From Fasciola hepatica (lineage: Eukaryota > Platyhelminthes > Trematoda > Plagiorchiida > Fasciolidae), in contig CANUEZ040000028.1 of NCBI GenBank assembly GCA_948099385.1, positions 3,100,001 to 3,164,000 on the forward strand: a DNA stretch of 64,000 nucleotides, read 5' to 3'. The stretch's first letter is position 1, and each line of letters opens with the position of its first letter. Made by a program: the position numbers and the translations under genes. Positions 57,107-64,000 of the stretch are shown here, one piece after another. The notes under the pieces are model-generated. The model did no database searches and had not been told where the DNA came from. It saw nothing but the letters and a program-made list of their open reading frames with translations.

Positions 57107-58357
57107 GGTGGCTTGATTGTACTTGGTTATCCATTCACACTGCAGCATTCTAACGTAATTTATCGATTCGCTTAATCAAATTCCAGCATACGTTGGTTAG
57201 CGGAATCAGTTTGTAAGGTTGATTGGACCTTACTTCGCGGTTTCCTTAGTAAACGCGTGCTTCGGTCCTTTGTACTGCGTGGACCACCTGCACGTTACTC
57301 TAATGTGCGGCACTGCACGAATATGTTAACCAGAACAGTATTCTCCACGACCCGTGAGAACGAGAAGGCGATTGGGAGAGATAACGGTTAGCTTGTATTT
57401 GGGAGCGTGCTTGAGAGCGTGCGCAAGAGCTACGGTCAAATGGCAACCGCGCTTGGCAGTCAGCGTTCGGTTAAACAATAAACGTGGTAAAAGTACGAAT
57501 GAAGATGGCAACCGCTACAAGTTCCCTGTTGCTTACGTAAGCCTTGCCTCATAAAAGAGTATTGTTTCATGAAAAGCAGGATTAAGTGTATACAGTGAAT
57601 CGCAATAATCATGTTTTATCCTTTGTCATTGTATTTTGGAGCATTTGGCATCTCCTAAAACACCGTAGAAATAACAGAATTAACTGTTGAAAGAAGACTT
57701 TTAAAATAATACGAATCTCGTCAATAGTTCTAGTTCGATAACAGCCCGTTTTACGGTATTCAAATCTTTAATTGTTAACAATCAAGTGTCATTTGCAACT
57801 ACACACTTACTTGAGCCACGATTAGCTGAACAAAACCTCTTATGAACTATGAAAATGTCCATTTACGCTAATCTCGCTTTTCGGTGTTATACTGCCGCGG
57901 TGACATTTTTCGAACCGTCATCCAAAGAAGCGCTTCCCCCAACCGAACCGACTAGAAAGCAATATCACTTGTTTGCATGGCCCACGCGCGAGAAAACCTC
58001 CCTCTCGTAATCATTCTTCGTACCTAAGAGTGTGTGACCATGGCACAAGCATGGCTTATATCACGCGTGTGCGGCCGCTACCGGCTACACTTTTTCAGCA
58101 CATCCTCCATTTGTCGTCATTTTCTTCACACTACAATGTGAATTGGGATCACCGGCAAGTGTTGCGCAACAACGGTCATTCAGAAAGAGGATGCCGAAAA
58201 CCCATACCATTTGTGCATTGAGCAGATTAGGAGCAGACAAGTGCACAAATCGTGCTAGCAGAGAAATTATTGTGATGACTGGATCCACCTTGAATGCCCC
58301 TAAGTGAACAATAATCTTTTCGAAATCCTCGACAAATGCCTGTTGAAGTTGCCCAAA
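57107..58357. repeat. Dispersed inverted repeat, right arm (contains a solo LTR)
   Basis: Reverse complement of 40,213-41,153 plus an insertion. The match starts at GTGGCTTGATTGTA (about 57,110) and ends near AACAATAATCTTTT...GAAGTTGC (58,357). Differences from the left arm are sparse in 57,525-58,270 and rise toward the right end. Confidence 0.9.
57212..57519. mobile_element. Gypsy-like solo LTR within the inverted repeat
   Basis: 308-base insertion absent from the left arm, TGTAAGGTTG at one end and CCGCTACA at the other, flanked by AGTT (57,208-57,211 and 57,520-57,523). The reverse complement starts TGTAGCGG, like the gypsy LTRs at 24,393 and 35,958; the 4-base duplication and length also match that group. 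The interior differs, so it belongs to another family. Confidence 0.75.
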
Positions 58358-59542
58358 GTGCTGTGCACCAAGTGTACTGAGCCATGAAGAAATGTGTAGC
58401 CGGCAAAGAACTCAGTGAAGGCGGCCTGCTTATCTTGGATAAGACAGAGTCATCATTGGTAGCATCCCCGGTGCCACAACCATCCTTTTTTCTCCACCGC
58501 TAATAATGGCAGCGGTAGCAGCCACAGCGTCATCGTCATCATCGTCCTGACCGACGCCATCACTGCCACCATCATCGCTGTCAGAAGGAAAAACTTTCAT
58601 CGAGGTTGTGGCTTTCGGTGGCTTGGTGGTTGTTAGTGCACAAATTGCGTCGTATCTTTCCACCGAAGCTGGTGTTAAGGAGGTTGTGGTTTTGGAGACG
58701 AAGAGAGTCAGTCGAAGAAGAATCAATGACATGAAAGGAAGGTTACCGCTCTGAGAGGTAGCAACTCTTGCTGCGGCCCCTCCGTCGGTCTGTAAGTTGA
58801 TGACACTCCCTGGTCACTGAGACTCAGGGACACAAGAGATTGCGTGTCAGAATCAATCACCACCTCCACGGGATTTATGCTTGCCTCTGGCAAAATTTCT
58901 GGAAGCATCGGTGTTAGTCCCTTGTCAGCTTCCCGATCACGATGTTCTGTGCTGTACGCAAACTGGATACATGGAGCCCAAATGTCATGTAGTCCACTCT
59001 GCGGACCGAATTTCTGGCAAATAGATCTTGAGGATATGAGGGCCTTGGCGCGGATTGTGGTACGGGAGCAGAAGGTTCCTGACAAAGCGAACACTGGGGT
59101 CGTATTCATGACAAGCTATTCAGGCCGATTAACCCCTTCGCTCCAACTCTGGAATTCCCACGCTCATGGTCCTCTGTGATGTGATGGAGAACCTCAACCC
59201 CTGCTCCTTGAAAGAAACCGTGCATGACAAAGGCGCCGGGAGACTGGAAACGGCTACTTTGTGCACAGACAAACAAGGAACCACTGGTTGTATATGCAGG
59301 TAACCAAGCGAAGCAGATGTGAGTGAAGGCCGGCAGCCGACTGTGTTAAGGCACCCAAACGACTGTTAGCGTATCTCAAACGTCGTAAGACAGCGACTCC
59401 GGGAATACCAACCTTGCTCCTGAGTGAGACCAGCACTGACTCTGACGAGGCTAGTGCTGACTTCCCAGCACGGAACTATGCATCAGTGTACTCGACGGAG
59501 GATTTCACATAAACCCTTTCGCCAGTATCGCTACCTGTCACA
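58358..59542. other. Intergenic; no gene recognised
   Basis: Contains a CATCGTCATCATCG-type low-complexity stretch near 58,530-58,580. Open frames here (for example 58,723-59,109 minus) match nothing I recognise; part could be the degraded upstream region of the LINE that follows. Confidence 0.45.
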
Positions 59543-61160
59543 GTGCCTTGTTATCTTCATATGGACAAAATTATGCCACAACTAAGATCCCTCAAGTCAC
59601 ATCAATCAGCCGGCAGTCATGAAATTCATATCCTGGTGTTAGATGAACTCGTCGACCTCATTTCATCGACAATCACCAGGTTGTTGAAGGCCTGGCTGGC
59701 AGCAGAAGAACTACAGGACGACTGGGAAGGCTCTAATAATGTTCCGCGGTTCATAGGTTATGACAAAACTGGGGCTACCAACAGCCTTCCTGTGAGGTTA
59801 AAATGTGTGGTCCGCAAGATCGTAGAAAGTCTCATAAGCAGACAGGTCAGGAACACATGAGAAGTAGTCACCTGGTAAGTCCCCAACATCATGGCTCCCG
59901 CAAAGCCCACCTCTGCTTGTCGGATCTTCAGCTTGCTCGTGGGCCCTGGACTGAAGCAAAAGCTGTGGGTATTCAGTGGACATCACCTTCGTGGATTCCA
60001 GCAAAGCCCGCAACAAAGTTACACATGACCCCCTCCTTTGGAAGCTCAGATTACTATGAATAGATGCTCCCTTGCCAGGGTGGATCAAAGATTTCCCCTG
60101 AGGTCGGCGATTTGCTGTTAGAGTCTCAGAAACCGTCCCCCATGGCGTTCGACACCCAGCGGTGTCCCCCAAGGGTCTGTCACTGAACCGTTACCATTTC
60201 TCACTTACGCAAGTTATCTTCTCACAAGTTCCTGTTCCTCTCTTTGGTTGCATGCTGATGGTATGAAACTGTGACTAGCTCTCCGTTCGGACCCAAACAG
60301 ACAAAATCTGCAGGAAGTTCTAGATGCTCTCATGAGATGGTCCTGTGCGTGAATGCTACCGTTGAATCTGCTGAAGTGTGTTCACATGCACTTGGGTTGC
60401 ACCCAGCTGACAGTGCTTCACCACAAGTGTGGAAACCTCCTCTGGAAAACGTATTGTGAGCGCGATCTAGGAGTTTTGGTGTCCGCCTCGCCGAAAACCG
60501 GAGGTTGCATAGACAGAGTGTGTACTTCTGCTTGGGGTGCCTTTGGTCAAATTCGTCTGTCATCCGGGAAACTGACATACGGCCCCTAAAGTATGTCGTA
60601 TAATTCCCATGTAAGTCCCAGAATTGGATGCCGTGGTGAGGCTGCATGAGCATGCACAACTGCGTAATCATCCAAGTTAGAGAGGAGGAGCGGAGGTCTG
60701 CTACCTGCCTCATCCCTGGATTACGCGAGGTCAACTACAACGGAAGCCTTGAAGCGGCTGGTCAATTATCGGAAGCCTATCGACGGATGCGGGGAGATCT
60801 CATCTGTATTCGCCGTATCGTCTAGAGTGTGCTGCGATCAGAGCCAAAAGCGGACTTCTAGTTCCATGGGCCATGTCTTGTGAGCGGGCTCGCGATGACT
60901 CCGGTGAAGGCGCGTTCTGCTGGTTTGCCGTCGGTTTGCAGCTTGTTTCGGGGGCCACAGAACCTGGGAATTCCCTGCCTGCTGATGTGATGGAAAAGAC
61001 AAACGAAGTAGCAGCCAAGGGGAAACTTGATCAATCTTTGCTGGGGCAACGGCGTTCTAATCAATCCTGGGTTCAGGCCAACCAGCGGATTGTGAGAAGA
61101 CCTATAGGGGAAGATGCCCGCTATCTATTTTATGAAGAGAGGAGAATGAACCAGTAAGAA
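59543..61160 (+). pseudogene. Decayed CR1/jockey-like LINE reverse transcriptase and C terminus
   Basis: Plus-strand pieces in order: QLRSLKSHQSAGSHEIHILV (RT entry block, normally SAGPDxIHP), KCVVRKIVESLISRQVRN, motif A remnant VDITFVDSSKARNKVTHDPL (near 59,980), motif B remnant GVRHPAVSPKG with SVTEPLPFL (near 60,150-60,210), catalytic box decayed to HADGMKL (near 60,250), RDLGVLVSASPKTGG (60,463), and the terminal block WEFPAC/NSLPADVMEKTNEVA (60,960-61,010). Frames alternate and stops are common. It appears to be the same family as, or close to, the 55.4-kb fragment, and is a long-dead copy. Confidence 0.78.
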
Positions 61161-61377
61161 AGGATAGCGCCAGCCGACATTTAAATGTAAAACTCACCGA
61201 GGTTATCACGTACCGGGTTGAAATTGGCGCGCATTTTTAAGAAATACGCAGCTGGATCACAGAAAGTTACCACAGTGCGTCTCGCATGTTCCGTGTGTTC
61301 GAACTAGCAGAATAGGTAGTACGTGTAATCCAGGCCACACAACTTTTCACTGTTTCCTGGTCACCCTGGAGTCAGTT
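61161..61377. other. Short intergenic stretch
   Basis: Nothing recognised between two LINE remnants. Confidence 0.4.
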
Positions 61378-62140
61378 CATTTCAGTTCAGTTTGCAAGGA
61401 GCAGGTTGTCGCCCCGGTCAATGGAGTGTCCAAGATTACTCCGGCTGTATACAAGCTAGTTAGACACCCACCGCTGCCCAGTGTACCTTGTCGAATCATC
61501 TTTCAAGATAGGACGGAGGTGTAAAACCTCATTGCACATCAGCTGCGAGAGGCTCTTTGCATCTTAAACTTTCTCTGATCTAACATGAAACAAATGGAAA
61601 CGTTCAATGATGAAAGGTACCAAAAGGACCCTGGTTTTCATATCTGTCCGCCTAGTGGCAGGCTCAAAGTTCACTACGAGGAGTGATCCCGTTCCACTTA
61701 CTATCAAGAGTTCCTTTGAATGCCTGGGGGGTCCCAGTTCCAATAACTCCTGTGGAAACCTATTCCATCGGGTTACCGCCCTACAGCTAAAGAAGTGAGA
61801 TATAGCTGTCGAGCAGGCTCGAAATTTCTCAGGCTTTTTGCGTGACTTTTGTTTGTTAGTGTAGTGACATATGGAGCAACTTCCCCCGGTCTAAGCTCAG
61901 AAAAGCCCTTTATTACACTTTATGTCTTCGTGAGATCCCCTCGAAGCCTCCTCCTTTCCACAGAGAAGGGCTCGAGGTCCTGGGTCCTCTGCTCGTAGGT
62001 TTTGTCTGTGACCCTTGACCATGAACAGTGCAAGAAGTTGAAAGTTCTCCAAACAGGCGGCGCTCTTTTTGCGGAGGTGTGACCATGCCTGAAAGCAGTT
62101 TTATAGGAGGTCTAACTGGAGACGTGAACCCCATCTCGCT
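61378..62140 (-). pseudogene. CR1/jockey-like LINE, family C-like 3' end (5'-truncated)
   Basis: Minus strand. The TGAAC-type tail (ttcatttcagttcagtttgc at 61,378-61,400) is followed by a 3' untranslated region that aligns with 10,640-10,890, and then by coding remnants: TYEQRTQDLEPFSVERRR, corresponding to TYEQRLCDLNLFSLERRR in family C ORF2. Stops are scattered. Only the last third of ORF2 is present, as expected of a 5'-truncated insertion. Confidence 0.75.
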
Positions 62141-62310
62141 ACAAGAACCGTTGTTCATCTCTGACCTTCACTCCTACTTTCACTTGCAGAATTATTTCCC
62201 GCTTATGGGCTGACGTCGCAACTCTACCTAGCCGGATAGGCACAAGACCCCAAATATTGGGGTTGTCCAGTCTGGTCCTTGTAACAAGCAGTCATTCAGT
62301 GACCTTCCAC
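62141..62310. other. Short intergenic stretch
   Basis: No feature recognised. Confidence 0.4.
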
Positions 62311-62380
62311 GGGTCTCGATGGCGCAGTCAGAAACGGCGCGGAGTTTTTCAGGGCTTTTAGGGTTGGAAACTGAAAGGAG
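62311..62380 (+). other. tRNA-like pol III promoter (possible SINE head)
   Basis: TGGCGCAGTCAG at 62,320-62,331 fits an A box and GGTTGGAAACT at 62,362-62,372 resembles a B box (GGTTCGAANCC) with one key mismatch; the spacing is that of a tRNA gene. The intervening sequence does not fold into a good anticodon arm by eye, so a tRNA-derived SINE or tRNA relic is more likely than a functional tRNA. Confidence 0.35.
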
Positions 62381-62814
62381 TGGTAAGTACCATATTTTTC
62401 CTCCGATTTCAGAGGCGACAGTTACCTGTTCTAACTAGCCAAGTGTTTCATTGCTCACCTTTGCATCTGAGCATCGCTTCTAAGTATGTTCATCACGACC
62501 AAACCTTTCCTTCAATAGTGGCAATCCGCGAAAAACGTCGTTTTTGTTGTCCACGAAGCGATCCGTCTGTATACACCATGGAAGCGGCAATTCAAAATCT
62601 TTCGGTGGACCTCGTTCCCTTTCGCACTATTCCCACCAAGGGGTTGTCCTCTCGCTGTAAAGACAAAAGATTATCCTCAGGTCGTGAAGCTTATGTTCAT
62701 ACAGGCAATGCATCTGTTACCCTATTTCACCTACTTCCGCGAACATACTACTCACAGCCGTGCCTCCCCGCAGGTCTGTTTAGTATCTAGTCCAACTTTC
62801 TGTGTACTACGTGG
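62381..62814. other. Intergenic; no gene recognised
   Basis: An open frame of 136 codons (62,380-62,790, plus) shows no known domain. Confidence 0.4.
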
Positions 62815-64000
62815 GGTGCCTGGCGATTTCTTCTACCTGGTTTAGCACCCAGTGTGCTTCTGGCAAGCAACCATCACACGCCTCATCGCCCTCCCAGTTT
62901 ACGATCGTCAGGCTCTGAAGATGAGGCCATCTGAATGAAATCGAATCTATTCACTTCAGCGCTAGCATCGGCAAATCGTTTCACGTGAATGACTCCATGG
63001 CTTCGATACGCTCATTTTTGACTGGAGAGACGAGCTGCAGTCGTACGTGATCCGCAGCCATGACCCGGGCCCCTCTCGTCATGCTCACTGCTAGTGACTT
63101 TTTGGTTCTATGAGGATAGTGTTTCCTCACAAAGAGCTCCTTCACCAACGTCTTGTCGGATCCGCTATCCAAAAACACCAGGGCTGTGGTTACTCCACTA
63201 GGGGTTGTCACCCCCACAGACAATAGGCCCAAACCAACTGGTTTTCGAGTAGACTAGGAAATCAAGCAAATCAGGCTGGGCTTCAGATTTCTTTTTGATG
63301 TGGCTGCCTTCGCCTGGCATAGCAGTTGAGAATGTTTGCCCGGAAGATCTTCTCGGTTGCATGTTGTATGCACTGGACAGGCCACTGCTCGATGTGAGTT
63401 ATTAAGGCACACGAAGCACGCTATTGCTGCCTTAGATGTTTCCCAACGTTCAAAAGTTGTAGCCTGGAACAATCCTCGGCAATCAATGATACGGCGTTTT
63501 GTGTCGCAAGCCTTACAGTCCTGCGGGGTGGGGCCCTCACACGAAATGACAAGCGTGCTATCCAAAGGCTGATGTTTAAGGCAATCCCCTGCGGTGATTG
63601 GTGTTTGACTGGTACTTGTCCTGGTCGGCTTATTGGTATAACTTACGAGAGGACTAAACCTAGTGTTGGATACTCTCGTCTTCCGATCTAAGTAGCTGGT
63701 TAGGTCATCGAACGTTGCTTCACGGTCGGCCCAGCCTAAAGGTTTCGCCTCTTTAGTCCAGATACTCAGTAAGCTGGATGGCAGACACCACACCATAGAC
63801 TCCTATGTATGTATAGCTTCGAGAACCCACATGTGGCTCAGAAGGTCCTACGCTACGGAACAGTTTTGCATTTTCAGCACGAGGTCAGACATGTCGTAGA
63901 GGTTGCCTCTTGTCCGTTTGGTTTCATACGTAAAAACACCGAATAAATTTCGATTTACCTGAAACGGCTGAACAGAGGTATCCTTGAGAATCTCCCTCGC
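62815..64000 (-). pseudogene. Decayed Bel/Pao gag-protease, runs off the right edge
   Basis: Minus-strand counterpart of the gag-protease part of the element at 28,094. From the window edge downward: a gag block REILKDTSVQPFQVNRNLF with DMSDLVLKMQNC, then WADREATFDDLTSYLDRKTR, the knuckle CFVCLNNSHRAVACPVHTTC, the protease block VFLDSGSDKTLVKELF (near 63,160), and NWEGDEACDGCLPEAHWVLN (near 62,850), where similarity ends at about 62,815. It is clearly diverged from the intact copy and broken by frame changes; RT and integrase are absent. It is a separate, older insertion, with its upstream part beyond the window. Confidence 0.88.

Noticed and set aside
1..64000. CRISPR array, bacterial operons or rRNA
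   Set aside because: No regularly spaced direct repeats, no prokaryotic gene organisation, and no rRNA landmarks; the content is eukaryotic retroelements.

Overview
The window reads as nuclear DNA of a repeat-rich animal, most likely a parasitic flatworm (cestode or trematode). That assignment is an inference from the mixture of mobile-element families: a Ty3/gypsy element whose Gag has a C-H-C-C finger of the CsRn1 type, Bel/Pao elements, RTE-like and several CR1/jockey-like LINEs, and a Penelope-like element with a GIY-YIG endonuclease. I found no intact host protein-coding gene, no rRNA gene and no convincing tRNA gene. Almost all recognisable coding potential belongs to retroelements, nearly all of them broken.

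Bases 1-24,390 are a patchwork of LINEs. A gypsy scrap lies at 1-190, followed by a fragment of an RTE-like LINE and a longer RTE-like copy (988-4184, +). CR1/jockey-like LINEs follow on the minus strand: family A (6388-8808), family B (9475-10,640) and family C, with a PHD-finger ORF1 and an ORF2 (10,640-14,876). Family D is on the plus strand (14,877-16,937). Then come a second family-C ORF1 fragment (19,024-19,850) and a second, older family-A copy (19,905-23,330) split by at least three insertions, two of which look like solo LTRs.

Bases 24,393-36,266 hold a clear nested structure. A minus-strand Ty3/gypsy element (309-bp LTRs, 4-bp target duplication ATGT) was interrupted inside pol by a plus-strand Bel/Pao element (27,674-34,374; 378-bp LTRs that appear identical; 5-bp target duplication ACGAG). 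The gypsy LTRs differ at 6 positions, so the two insertion events can be ordered and roughly spaced. The Bel/Pao gag-pol frame runs end to end but carries three in-frame TGA codons.

Bases 37,400-64,000 are older and more AT-rich. They contain a diverged Bel-type solo LTR split by a 463-bp insertion with a 9-bp duplication, decayed LINE 3' ends, a diverged direct duplication (about 39.2-40.2 kb and 41.7-42.3 kb), and a roughly 0.94-kb repeat present in opposite orientations 16 kb apart (40,213-41,153 and 57,107-58,357). They also contain a decayed Penelope-like element between direct repeats (45,690-48,430), gypsy-like solo LTRs near 53.3 and 57.2 kb, two decayed CR1-like LINEs near 55.4-56.0 and 59.5-61.2 kb, another LINE 3' end (61,378-62,140, -), and a decayed Bel/Pao gag-protease running off the right edge.

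The elements encode their own copying machinery (Gag, protease, reverse transcriptase, RNase H, integrase or endonuclease) and do not form a host pathway. The main value of the window is its insertion stratigraphy. All alignments were made by eye, so identities and boundaries in the decayed regions are approximate.
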